Positions 24,237 to 32,246 of a stretch of 64,000 nt of DNA are shown here, in pieces. The DNA is from Aliikangiella sp. G2MR2-5 (GTDB lineage Bacteria > Pseudomonadota > Gammaproteobacteria > Enterobacterales > Kangiellaceae), in the NCBI RefSeq assembly GCF_015687155.1, contig NZ_JADPQF010000001.1, forward strand, positions 682,001 to 746,000, written 5' to 3'. A program made the position numbers and the translations under genes. The notes beneath the pieces are model-generated. The model was not told the DNA's origin, did no database searches, and saw nothing but the letters and a program-made list of their open reading frames with translations. The stretch's first letter is position 1. Every line of letters starts with the position of its first letter.

Positions 24237-24635
24237 GGTCACCTCCCTGGAGAGTGCACTAACTAGTTTTAATAAAAAAGGTTGAACTGGACAAATTTAA
24301 GCCGCTTACTAGTAGTTATAGTGCATCTAAAAAGAATTGCATTGATATCTCATTAATTTCAGGCTTTTGATAAAGATTATGTTTTAACTTATTGTTTTTA
24401 ATTGCATTCATTTATTAATGCTGAACATATATTAATCAAATGAGATTTTTAGAGGCCAGTGTTTCCTTACTCAGTCGATTATTATTTACAAGACTGGTCT
24501 AATATACACTGATTTTTTCTTGATTTGCGCTGAACGGGCTTCAGTAGCACAGGCTACCCATAGATTAAATTTATCTAATTCTTCCTGTACTCCTTGGTAA
24601 CCAGTGTTTGACCAAAAATTGATCGTAACAAGCCA

Positions 24636-24678
24636 TTGATTAAGATCATTTTCCTCTTTACTGGTCTCGGGTTACAAT
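24636..24678 (+). promoter_or_regulatory. FNR/ANR-type class II promoter of the ccm operon
   Basis: TTGAT-TAAG-ATCAT at 24636-24649 matches the FNR consensus TTGAT-N4-ATCAA at 9 of 10 positions. A TACAAT hexamer (5 of 6 to -10) lies at 24673-24678. This would put the FNR site at about -42 relative to the start near 24685, the class II activator position. A TTGAT half-site sits 17 bp further upstream. Anaerobic activation of ccm by FNR is known in E. coli; here it is inferred from this spacing. Confidence 0.65.
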
Positions 24679-24796
24679 GCCTGCGTGTTTGAGATAGGTA
24701 ACGCCTGTTTTGTGCCAAATAACTAGAAAATAAGCCAATTCTTGTAACTGAAAAAAGGTGGGAATGCTTGAATTAAGAGCAGGCCTGTCAAAACGA

Positions 24797-24815
24797 GTTA
24801 GTGCAAAACACTAAC
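24797..24815 (+). promoter_or_regulatory. Hairpin in the ccmA leader
   Basis: GTTAGTG and CACTAAC form a perfect 7-base-pair stem with a CAAAA loop, ending 14 bases before the ccmA ATG. No good ribosome site is seen between the stem and the ATG (only AGAG), so the hairpin may affect initiation. Confidence 0.4.
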
Positions 24816-24829
24816 CAGAGAATTAACAC

Positions 24830-25462
24830 ATGAGCCCTGTGCCCATTTCGGTTTTAAAAGTAGATAAATTAGGGATCAGACGATCAGAGCGATGGTTATT
24901 CAGAGATCTTTCGTTTGAGCTTAAAAGTGGTGAAGTTATCCAGGTAGTCGGCCACAACGGGGCTGGTAAAACGAGCCTGATGCGTAGCTTGTGCGGTTTG
25001 CTTACCCAGGCTGAAGGCAAAATCAATTGGCTTGAAATCAACGACTTACCTTGTCTTCCTCTGTTTCTGGGGCATTTGCCCGCGGTTAAACCGGAACTTA
25101 CCGTATTTGAAAACCTGAAATTTCATCCTATTGCAGGACGCTTTCTTGATGATGAACCTATCGAAGATGCGATTGAAGAGGTGCGTCTTGGCGATTATCT
25201 GGAAACGCCTGCTCGGTATCTTTCTGCAGGACAGACTCGCCGAGTCGGGTTGGCACGGCTGCTTTTGGCCGATACGCCTTGCTGGGTCCTTGACGAGCCC
25301 TTTACTTCTCTCGATGTTGAAGGGTGTCGCTGGCTGGAAAGTCAAATAGAAGACTTTGCCGCCAAGGGAGGTGCCGTACTATTGACCAGCCATCAAGCAG
25401 TGAATTTGAAAGAGACTATCAGAACTCTGGAGATTGTTCGCTTTGAGGAGGCTTTATGCTAG
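24830..25462 (+). CDS. ccmA: Heme exporter ATP-binding protein CcmA
   Basis: CcmA is the ATPase of the CcmABCD complex that releases heme-loaded CcmE during cytochrome c maturation. The 210-residue protein has Walker A GHNGAGKT, the ABC signature LSAGQTRRVGLARLLL and Walker B CWVLDEPFTSLD, followed by the switch His in LTSHQ. It is cytoplasmic and membrane-associated through CcmB. It opens the nine-gene ccm operon and overlaps ccmB by 7 bases. Confidence 0.97.
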   Translation: MSPVPISVLKVDKLGIRRSERWLFRDLSFELKSGEVIQVVGHNGAGKTSLMRSLCGLLTQAEGKINWLEINDLPCLPLFLGHLPAVKPELTVFENLKFHPIAGRFLDDEPIEDAIEEVRLGDYLETPARYLSAGQTRRVGLARLLLADTPCWVLDEPFTSLDVEGCRWLESQIEDFAAKGGAVLLTSHQAVNLKETIRTLEIVRFEEALC

Positions 25463-26115
25463 CCAGGCTACTCAAACGAGAACTTCTTCGCCATTGGCGT
25501 TGCCGTCAGGATCTTATTAATCCGCTGATTTTTTTCCTGATTACCGTGTCTCTGTTTCCTTTGGCGGTTGCACCAGGCAGTGAGCTTCTGAGTAGAATAG
25601 GTAGTGGTGTGATTTGGGTTGCGGCTTTGTTAGCGGCCATGCTCTCTTTGGAAAGTATGTATCGTGACGATTACCATGACGGTACCCTTGAGCTATTACT
25701 ATTGCAATCGGGTTCTCCGTTTTCTGTGGTAATGGCCAAAATCATATCCCACTGGCTTACAACAGGATTACCACTGGTAATTATGTCACCACTGCTAGCT
25801 GTCATGATGCAAATGAACAGCAATGCAATTGGTGCGCTCATGTTAACGCTTCTCATTGGTACGCCTGTTCTAAGTTTGATAGGATCGGTTGGAATGGGAC
25901 TCACCGTTGGCTTGCGCCAGGGCGGTGTTTTGCTGAGTTTGCTTGTATTACCGCTTTATATACCAATATTGATATTTGGCGCCGGAGCTGTTTCTCGAGC
26001 GGGTATGGGAATGGAATATGGCGGACAAATAGCTTTTATGGGGGCATTTTTGTTGGGAAGTTTATCCCTGGTCCCGATTGCTTCGGTGGCGGCGATAAAG
26101 GTGTCGCTGAAATAA
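25456..26115 (+). CDS. ccmB: Heme exporter membrane protein CcmB
   Basis: This 219-residue integral membrane protein with about six helices pairs with CcmA. The N-terminal LLKRELLRHWRCRQDLINPL and the SLESMYRDDYHDGTLELLLL loop, with its conserved acidic residues, are characteristic. Hydrophobic helices follow, including LTLLIGTPVLSLIGSVGMGL and VLLSLLVLPLYIPILIFGAG. Length matches E. coli CcmB. The start overlaps the ccmA end, indicating coupled translation. Confidence 0.97.
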   Translation: MLARLLKRELLRHWRCRQDLINPLIFFLITVSLFPLAVAPGSELLSRIGSGVIWVAALLAAMLSLESMYRDDYHDGTLELLLLQSGSPFSVVMAKIISHWLTTGLPLVIMSPLLAVMMQMNSNAIGALMLTLLIGTPVLSLIGSVGMGLTVGLRQGGVLLSLLVLPLYIPILIFGAGAVSRAGMGMEYGGQIAFMGAFLLGSLSLVPIASVAAIKVSLK

Positions 26116-26201
26116 CAATTAGTCTATTCCTTTTTTAAATGAGTTAAGTCGAATTTTGAAAGGTATAGAAAAAACTTCAAGTTTTAAATTTGGGAGAATG
26201 T

Positions 26202-26939
26202 ATGAACTGGCAGTGGTTTCATCGCCTGTCTTCACCAAAGTGGTTTTACCAAATTAGCGGCCGCTGGTTGCCCTGGATTTGGATATTAAGCTTAGTATTG
26301 ATGGCTGCTGGCCTGTATCAAGGTCTCTATAATTCTGTCGTAGATTACCAACAGGGCAATACAGTACGAATAATGTATTTGCATGTACCTGCTGCTTTTG
26401 CATCCATGATGTTTTACGTAATTATGGCGGTCGCCGCCGCAATCGGTTACATCTGGAGAATCAAATTGGCCCACATGGCAGCGGTCAGCGCTGCTCCGGT
26501 AGGTGCGGCAATGACTTTCCTTGCTTTATTGACTGGCGCGCTGTGGGGGAAACCTATGTGGGGAACTTGGTGGGTTTGGGATGCCAGACTGACGTCAGAG
26601 CTGATTCTATTATTTTTGTACTTGGGGTTTATGGCTTTACATCAGGCTTTTGAAGATCGTGAAGTCGCTGATAGAGCGGCTGGCGTATTGGCTATGGTGG
26701 GAATTGTTAATGTACCGATAATTCACTACTCAGTAGAGTGGTGGAATACCCTTCACCAGGGAGCAACCATATCCAAGTTTGAAAAGCCTTCACTGGACCC
26801 TTCAATGTTAATTGCACTGTTGTTGATGATTTTTGCTGTGATTCTATTTTGTACGGCAATTATGATGTACCGAATGCGCAATGAAGTACTTAGCCGAGAG
26901 CATAGTAAAAGCTGGGTGAAGGAGGTAATTGGTCTATGA
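26202..26939 (+). CDS. ccmC: Heme-handling membrane protein CcmC
   Basis: CcmC binds heme on the periplasmic side and loads it onto CcmE. The tryptophan-rich WWD motif WGTWWVWDARLTSE is present, with six membrane helices and heme-ligand His residues in the loops around MYLHVPAA and VNVPIIHYSVEWWN. I place the start at the ATG at 26202 because GGGAGAA lies just upstream; an in-frame TTG at 26190 is part of that ribosome site. This gives 245 residues, normal for the family. Its TGA overlaps the ccmD ATG (ATGA). Confidence 0.97.
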   Translation: MNWQWFHRLSSPKWFYQISGRWLPWIWILSLVLMAAGLYQGLYNSVVDYQQGNTVRIMYLHVPAAFASMMFYVIMAVAAAIGYIWRIKLAHMAAVSAAPVGAAMTFLALLTGALWGKPMWGTWWVWDARLTSELILLFLYLGFMALHQAFEDREVADRAAGVLAMVGIVNVPIIHYSVEWWNTLHQGATISKFEKPSLDPSMLIALLLMIFAVILFCTAIMMYRMRNEVLSREHSKSWVKEVIGL

Positions 26940-27121
26940 CACTTAACGAATTTATCGACATGGGAGGTTACGGCTTTTATGTTTGGAGCTGCTATGGTGC
27001 CGCACTTGTTGTTTTTGTTGGTCTTTATTTCAACGTAAAACTTCAAAAAAATCGAATAATCAGGCAATTACAACGTCGTTATCGCCAAGAAAAACGTAAG
27101 CAGCAAAAGAAACCGAGTTAA
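26936..27121 (+). CDS. ccmD: Small membrane protein CcmD
   Basis: This 61-residue protein has one membrane segment (FYVWSCYGAALVVFVGLYF) and a strongly basic cytoplasmic tail (RQLQRRYRQEKRKQQKK), the standard CcmD form. It stabilises the CcmABC complex and helps release holo-CcmE. It begins inside the last codons of ccmC (ATGA overlap). Confidence 0.95.
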   Translation: MTLNEFIDMGGYGFYVWSCYGAALVVFVGLYFNVKLQKNRIIRQLQRRYRQEKRKQQKKPS

Positions 27122-27170
27122 TTTTAACCTTTTGTTTATATTTTTGAATTTTGTAACCGAGAGATAGTTA

Positions 27171-27626
27171 ATGAAACCCCTAAGAAAACGTCGTTTAATA
27201 TTTGTTATTTCAATCGTTGTTGGCCTGGGCGCAGCCATAGGTTTAGGTCTCTATGCAATGCAGCAGAATATTAATCTGTTTTACTCTCCTCAAGAAGTTG
27301 CAACAGGTAAAGCTCCGGTTGGTCCGTTAATCAGACTTGGAGGTTTGGTGGTTGCAGGGAGTGTGAAGCGTGATGCTGAAAGTCTCCAGGTTTCATTTGA
27401 TCTAACTGACAATGCTGAGAAAGTGACTGTAAGCTACAATGGCATTTTGCCTGATCTGTTTCGTGAAGGACAAGGCATTGTTACCATGGGTAAGCTTCAA
27501 GAAGATGGTCAGTTTGTCGCCGAAGAAGTTCTGGCTAAGCATGATGAAAACTATATGTCGCCTGAAGTGGCCGAAGCGATTAAAAAAGCTGAAGCAGAAG
27601 CCAAAGCCCGTAAACCAAAAGAGTAA
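27171..27626 (+). CDS. ccmE: Heme chaperone CcmE
   Basis: CcmE is a membrane-anchored periplasmic chaperone that binds heme covalently and passes it to CcmF. The 151-residue protein has an N-terminal membrane anchor ([21 protein letters not shown]), the OB-fold beginning [10 protein letters not shown], and the heme-attachment segment [13 protein letters not shown], in which H124 is the covalent ligand and Y128 the second ligand. The charged C-terminal tail is typical. Confidence 0.97.
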   Translation: MKPLRKRRLIFVISIVVGLGAAIGLGLYAMQQNINLFYSPQEVATGKAPVGPLIRLGGLVVAGSVKRDAESLQVSFDLTDNAEKVTVSYNGILPDLFREGQGIVTMGKLQEDGQFVAEEVLAKHDENYMSPEVAEAIKKAEAEAKARKPKE

Positions 27627-27635
27627 ACTGAATTT

Positions 27636-29630
27636 ATGATCCCTGAAATTGGAAGTTTAGCCCTGGCATTTGGCCTGGGATTGGCGCTTGTTCAGTTTAT
27701 TATTCCACTAGTTGGAATTCTTACACATCGATGGCGACTGGCGTTGATAGCCAGACCGGCTGCAATCGGACAATTTTTCTTTGTTGCGCTTTCATTTATC
27801 TGTCTGGCATATTCGTTTTATAGCAATGACTTCTCAATTGCCTATGTTGCCAGCCATTCAAATCGTTCGCTTCCGGTTGCTTATCGACTCGGCGCAACCT
27901 GGGGCGGACATGAAGGTTCACTATTGCTTTGGGTGTTTTTGCTGAGCAGCTGGACACTCGCAGTTGCTCTATTAAGTCGATCGTTACCGGCATTAACTCG
28001 GGTGCGAGTGCTTGCAGTTCTCGGCGCAGTATCTGTCGGTTTCCTGATTTTTATTATATTTACTTCCAATCCATTTGCACGCCTGTTACCGGTTTATCCC
28101 ATCGATGGCAGCGATTTAAATCCATTACTTCAAGATCCGGGCATGGTGTTTCATCCTCCGCTTCTGTACATGGGATATGTTGGGTTTTCAGTCGCGTTTG
28201 CTTTTGCCATTGCGGCTTTGCTAGAAGGAAGAATTGATACTCTTTGGGCTCGCTGGGTGCGTCCTTGGACTCAGGCAGCCTGGATGTTCTTGACTCTAGG
28301 TATTGCTGCTGGCAGCTGGTGGGCGTACTACGAACTTGGTTGGGGGGGCTGGTGGTTCTGGGATCCGGTTGAGAATGCTTCTTTTATGCCCTGGTTAATC
28401 GGAACTGCGCTTCTTCATTCCTTGGCGGCGACAGAAAAGCGTGGAGTATTTAAAGCCTGGACTACATTGTTGGCAATAGCTGCTTTTAGTTTTAGTTTGC
28501 TCGGAACCTTTCTCGTTCGCTCCGGAGTATTAACTTCTGTCCACTCTTTTGCGAGTGATCCCGTTAGAGGAACCTATATCCTGGTTTTTCTCGGAGTAGT
28601 TGTTGGCGCTTCGTTAATCCTGTTTGCAATCAGAGGCTCTAAAGTTGCAGTAACCAGTTGGTATAATTTACTTTCCCGTGAGCTTCTTTTTCTGATAAAT
28701 AATTTAATATTGGTAGTCGTTACGGTGATGATTTTGCTTGGTACCTTGCAACCAATAATCGCTGAGCTACTGGGTATGGGGAAAGTTTCGGTAGGTCCGC
28801 CTTACTTTAATATGGTTTTCAATATTCTGATGACGCCACTCGTTTTTTTGATTGGTCTGGGACCTATTGTAAATTGGCGGCAATATAGCTTTGATGATCT
28901 GATTAAAAGGACACGAGTTTCTGCTCTGGTATCCTTAATGGCCGCTGGGTCGATGGTAGTGATTGAGTCACAAAAAGCTCTGACTGATCTGTTGCAAATA
29001 TTCATTGGAATATTTCTCATTGTGTGGGTGGTGCTACTTAATATTACAGACTGGTGGAAGCGAGGCTCTAAGAAGTCCTCAAATTCTCTGGTTGGTATGA
29101 CTAAAGTTTCTCCAAGTTTTCTAGGAATGTATTTCGCTCACATTGGTTTGGCTATCGTTGTGATAGGTGTCGTATTGTCCTCTCATCTTTCAGTAGAGAA
29201 AAACGTCCGACTGGGAATTGGCCAGTCGCAAAGTGTGTCGGGGTATGATTTCAAATTTGACAAAATAACAAATGTTACCGGACCAAACTATGATGCGTTG
29301 AGAGGACACTTTATTGTTTCCAAAGATGGAGAGCAGGTAGCTGAGCTACATGCTGAAAAGCGTCAGTATCGGGCTTCTCGTCAATGGATGACTGAAGCTG
29401 GTATCGATGCTAATTTAATGCGCGACTTGTATGTCGCTCTCGGCGAGCAGATTGAAAACAGCAACGACTGGGCAGTTAGAATCTATGTAAAACCTTTTAT
29501 TACCTGTTTGTGGCTCGGCGGTATACTAATGGGCATAGGGGGATTGCTGGCTATGAGCGATAAAAGATATCGAAGCCGGGTGAAGAAGAAATTCGGAGTT
29601 GAAGAAAATCAAGTGATTGGTGTCGCATAA
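27636..29630 (+). CDS. ccmF: Cytochrome c heme lyase subunit CcmF
   Basis: CcmF is the large membrane subunit of the heme lyase that joins heme to CXXCH cysteines. The 664-residue protein has about 15 membrane helices, the WWD motif GWGGWWFWDPVENASFMPW, the heme-contact GATWGGHEGSLLLW segment and FLVRSGVLTSVHSFASDP. A large C-terminal periplasmic domain follows. Length agrees with E. coli CcmF (647). It overlaps ccmG by one base (TAATG). Confidence 0.98.
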   Translation: MIPEIGSLALAFGLGLALVQFIIPLVGILTHRWRLALIARPAAIGQFFFVALSFICLAYSFYSNDFSIAYVASHSNRSLPVAYRLGATWGGHEGSLLLWVFLLSSWTLAVALLSRSLPALTRVRVLAVLGAVSVGFLIFIIFTSNPFARLLPVYPIDGSDLNPLLQDPGMVFHPPLLYMGYVGFSVAFAFAIAALLEGRIDTLWARWVRPWTQAAWMFLTLGIAAGSWWAYYELGWGGWWFWDPVENASFMPWLIGTALLHSLAATEKRGVFKAWTTLLAIAAFSFSLLGTFLVRSGVLTSVHSFASDPVRGTYILVFLGVVVGASLILFAIRGSKVAVTSWYNLLSRELLFLINNLILVVVTVMILLGTLQPIIAELLGMGKVSVGPPYFNMVFNILMTPLVFLIGLGPIVNWRQYSFDDLIKRTRVSALVSLMAAGSMVVIESQKALTDLLQIFIGIFLIVWVVLLNITDWWKRGSKKSSNSLVGMTKVSPSFLGMYFAHIGLAIVVIGVVLSSHLSVEKNVRLGIGQSQSVSGYDFKFDKITNVTGPNYDALRGHFIVSKDGEQVAELHAEKRQYRASRQWMTEAGIDANLMRDLYVALGEQIENSNDWAVRIYVKPFITCLWLGGILMGIGGLLAMSDKRYRSRVKKKFGVEENQVIGVA

Positions 29631-30178
29631 TGAATAACAAAACTTTTGTATTTTTAATTCCGTTTTTGTTCTTCGTGGCGATGGCTATTTTGCTTTGGAC
29701 TGGTTTGGGAAAAGATCCTACAAAGTTAGATTCTCAGCTTATTGGAAAAGCTATTCCTGTTTTCTCCCGTTCTACACTACAAGATGAGAGTGTGACTATC
29801 ACTAATGACGACATCAAAGGTCCTGCACTGATCAATGTTTTCGCTAGCTGGTGTCCATCTTGTTACAACGAACATCCTTATTTAATGACGCTTTCTAAAT
29901 CTAAAGAAATTAAGATTTACGGACTGAACTACAAAGATGAAAGGAGTAAAGGACTTAAGTTTATTAATGATTTAGGAAATCCTTACTATCAGATTATTTT
30001 TGATAATAGTGGTCGTCTGGGTATAGATATGGGAGTTTATGGCGCACCAGAGACATTTTTGATTAACGACAAGAATGAAATTATCTATCGACATGTGGGA
30101 ATCGTCAATCAACAAGTGTGGGAAGAAATTTTAAAACCCAAAATTTATCCTGGCGAATTGATTCATGGTGGACGATGA
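29630..30178 (+). CDS. ccmG: Thiol:disulfide oxidoreductase CcmG/DsbE
   Basis: CcmG is a membrane-tethered thioredoxin-like protein that keeps the apocytochrome CXXCH cysteines (or CcmH) reduced. The 182-residue protein has an N-terminal anchor (FLIPFLFFVAMAILLW), the active site ASWCPSCYNEHP (CPSC in place of the more usual CPTC) and the cis-Pro loop VYGAPETFLI. Its stop overlaps the ccmH start (ATGA at 30175-30178). Confidence 0.97.
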   Translation: MNNKTFVFLIPFLFFVAMAILLWTGLGKDPTKLDSQLIGKAIPVFSRSTLQDESVTITNDDIKGPALINVFASWCPSCYNEHPYLMTLSKSKEIKIYGLNYKDERSKGLKFINDLGNPYYQIIFDNSGRLGIDMGVYGAPETFLINDKNEIIYRHVGIVNQQVWEEILKPKIYPGELIHGGR

Positions 30179-30750
30179 GTTATATGATTAAAAATATTAA
30201 AGTAATTCAGGCTATTTTCGTTGCCTTTGTCGTGTTTTTTTCTACCACCGTTTCTTCAGAGATTTTGGTGTATGAATTTAAGGATACTGAACTAGAACTT
30301 AGATTTAATCATCTGACACAAATTTTGCGTTGTCCCAAATGCCAAAATAATAATCTCGCTGATTCTAACGCTCCTTTGGCAGTTGATCTGAAAGATATTA
30401 TTTACGAAAAGCTTCATCAGGGACAAAGCGATGAGCAAATAATTGGTTTTCTAAAGGAGCGATATGGTGACTTTATATCATACAAACCACCGCTCAGACC
30501 TTCAACCTGGCTCATTTGGTTTGGTCCTTTTATTATATTAGTTGTTGGAGTAATTTTGATTATTCGCTTCGTTGCCGGAAGAAAAAATGAGGCTTCGAGT
30601 TCAGTTTCTAAAGTAGATGACAGCGTTTCTGGAGAGTCTATTTTGTCGGAATGGAAAGAAGAGCTGGAGACAGGGAATAGTCAGGATATCAATGAGCAGA
30701 CGACAGACAAAAATACGTCGTCAATAGAAAATAACAAGTCGGAAGGCTAG
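30175..30750 (+). CDS. ccmH: Cytochrome c maturation protein CcmH
   Basis: CcmH presents reduced apocytochrome to CcmF. The 191-residue protein has a signal-anchor (VIQAIFVAFVVFFSTTVSS), the redox motif LRCPKCQNNNLADSNAPLA, the FLKERYGDFISYKPP segment and a second membrane helix at about residues 117-138. I place the start at 30175, where ATG overlaps the ccmG stop; an earlier in-frame ATG at 30118 lies inside ccmG, and 30184 is another option. The tail after the second helix is acidic and Ser-rich. Confidence 0.95.
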   Translation: MSYMIKNIKVIQAIFVAFVVFFSTTVSSEILVYEFKDTELELRFNHLTQILRCPKCQNNNLADSNAPLAVDLKDIIYEKLHQGQSDEQIIGFLKERYGDFISYKPPLRPSTWLIWFGPFIILVVGVILIIRFVAGRKNEASSSVSKVDDSVSGESILSEWKEELETGNSQDINEQTTDKNTSSIENNKSEG

Positions 30751-30760
30751 CTGTCGTATT

Positions 30761-32086
30761 ATGTTAATTATACTCATCGTTTTTATTTTTATTGTTGCCA
30801 TGTTTATGCTTCCTTCTCAGCTAGGGAAGCAAGGAAAATCCTTGCAGGCAATTCAAGATTCTTTAACTGTCAGAATGCAACAGCTGAAGCTGGACTATCA
30901 GTTTAGAACCAAAGAGTTGGAGAGACGATTGAAAGCAGGCGATCTGGATCAAGAAGAGTGGAAGGCGATGACCGATGAATTAGAAAAAGATACTCTCGCT
31001 TCAATAGAATCTACACAAAAAGCAGGTAAATCCAGTAAAAGCTCTCGTTCGTTAGTTTTTGCACTTGCGCTAATCCTTATTTCTTCAGCTATTGCATTAA
31101 GCGGCTATCTCGCGACAGGTTCTCTTGAACAGGCAAATATGCAACTTTCTACTGTCGACAGATTGATTAATGACCCTGAGTACATTTCTAAACTATCACA
31201 ACAGGCTGAGCAATCAAAAAGCAGGGGCGACTTGGAGAACCTTTATCTTGCGTTAAGGGTAAAATCGGAAATCGAACCGAATAATGTAAGTAACTGGCGA
31301 GCCCTGGCAAACTTTAATTCAAGAGTTGGTCGAACTCAGGAAGCACTTCAGGCTATTCAAACAGCATTGAAGTTTCAACCCGATAATATCGATATAAAAG
31401 TCGAGCTTGCACAGGCGTATGCGACATCGCAGAACGATGAAGAACTTCTAATCGCAAACAGGATGCTAAGTGAAATCGTCAGTAAGTATCCAAATCATCA
31501 AGGAGCATTAATTACGCTGGGTTTCAACTCTTTTAATCTAGGATTGTATCAAGAAGCAATCAGTGCCTGGACTGCGTTATTGAGTACGCGAGATCCAGGT
31601 TCTAGCGCGGCAAAGATGTTGAATAAGAGTATTGAGGTTGCCAGACAACGTCTGGAAAAACAAGATGTTCAATCCAATAATCTAATCGCTTCTAGCGAAG
31701 CCCTTGAGGAAACAATGACAGTCAAAGAAGTTGAAGCTTCAGCAGTTATTAAGGTGGTCTTAAATATTCCTCAAGAGATAAAGTCAACCCTGACGGGGGA
31801 TGAAGCTGTTTTTATATTTGCGCGAGCTATTGACGGACCAAGAGCGCCTCTGGCTGTTGTCAGAACATCGGTCCGGGGATTAGATGGAGTAATTACTTTG
31901 AGCGATGCAAATGCAATGAGACCAGAGTTACGATTATCAAAATTCAATAAAGTACAGGTGGTTGCTAGAATTTCCAAGTCAGGGGTTGCTACATCAAACC
32001 CTGGTGATATAGAAGGAAAAAGTTCTGTTTTGAACAGCCCATTTCCAACAGATGTTGTGTCCGTAGAAATCAACTCAATCTTGTAG
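30761..32086 (+). CDS. ccmI: Apocytochrome chaperone CcmI
   Basis: CcmI recruits apocytochrome c to the heme lyase. The 441-residue protein has an N-terminal membrane segment (IILIVFIFIVAMFML), a coiled coil at about 30-75 (including ELERRLKAGDLDQEEW, the conserved CcmI signature region), a second helix at about 88-107, TPR repeats at about 150-290 (SNWRALANFNSRVGRTQEAL, IDIKVELAQAYA) and a C-terminal beta-rich domain. It is the last gene of the ccm operon, 10 bases after ccmH. Confidence 0.94.
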   Translation: MLIILIVFIFIVAMFMLPSQLGKQGKSLQAIQDSLTVRMQQLKLDYQFRTKELERRLKAGDLDQEEWKAMTDELEKDTLASIESTQKAGKSSKSSRSLVFALALILISSAIALSGYLATGSLEQANMQLSTVDRLINDPEYISKLSQQAEQSKSRGDLENLYLALRVKSEIEPNNVSNWRALANFNSRVGRTQEALQAIQTALKFQPDNIDIKVELAQAYATSQNDEELLIANRMLSEIVSKYPNHQGALITLGFNSFNLGLYQEAISAWTALLSTRDPGSSAAKMLNKSIEVARQRLEKQDVQSNNLIASSEALEETMTVKEVEASAVIKVVLNIPQEIKSTLTGDEAVFIFARAIDGPRAPLAVVRTSVRGLDGVITLSDANAMRPELRLSKFNKVQVVARISKSGVATSNPGDIEGKSSVLNSPFPTDVVSVEINSIL

Positions 32087-32133
32087 AAAATAGCTTTGTA
32101 GTGTAAAGCTAGCACTAGTAATAGATAGCAGAT

Positions 32134-32157
32134 AGCAACTAATCTCTTTTAGTTGCT
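32134..32157. other. Inverted repeat between ccmI and the hybrid kinase
   Basis: AGCAACTAA and TTAGTTGCT form a perfect 9-base-pair stem with a 6-base loop in the 160-base gap between convergent genes. No clear T-tract follows on either strand, so termination is possible but unproven. Confidence 0.45.
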
Positions 32158-32246
32158 GGAAAAGTGTTAACAACAAGAGGCTTGGTTAATTTTTGATACT
32201 AAAAATTCTTTGGTTATAGAAATACGATGATAGTTTCTGGAGCAGT

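Larger units (their letters stand above)
24243..24829. other. 587-base divergent intergenic region upstream of the ccm operon
   Basis: This AT-rich region separates the minus-strand YbaK-type gene from ccmA. It contains the FNR-like promoter at 24636-24678, an additional TTGAT half-site at 24619-24623, other TTGAT/ATCAA half-sites at about 24350 and 24430, and a hairpin just before the ccmA start. I found no coding frame with a ribosome site. Confidence 0.6.
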
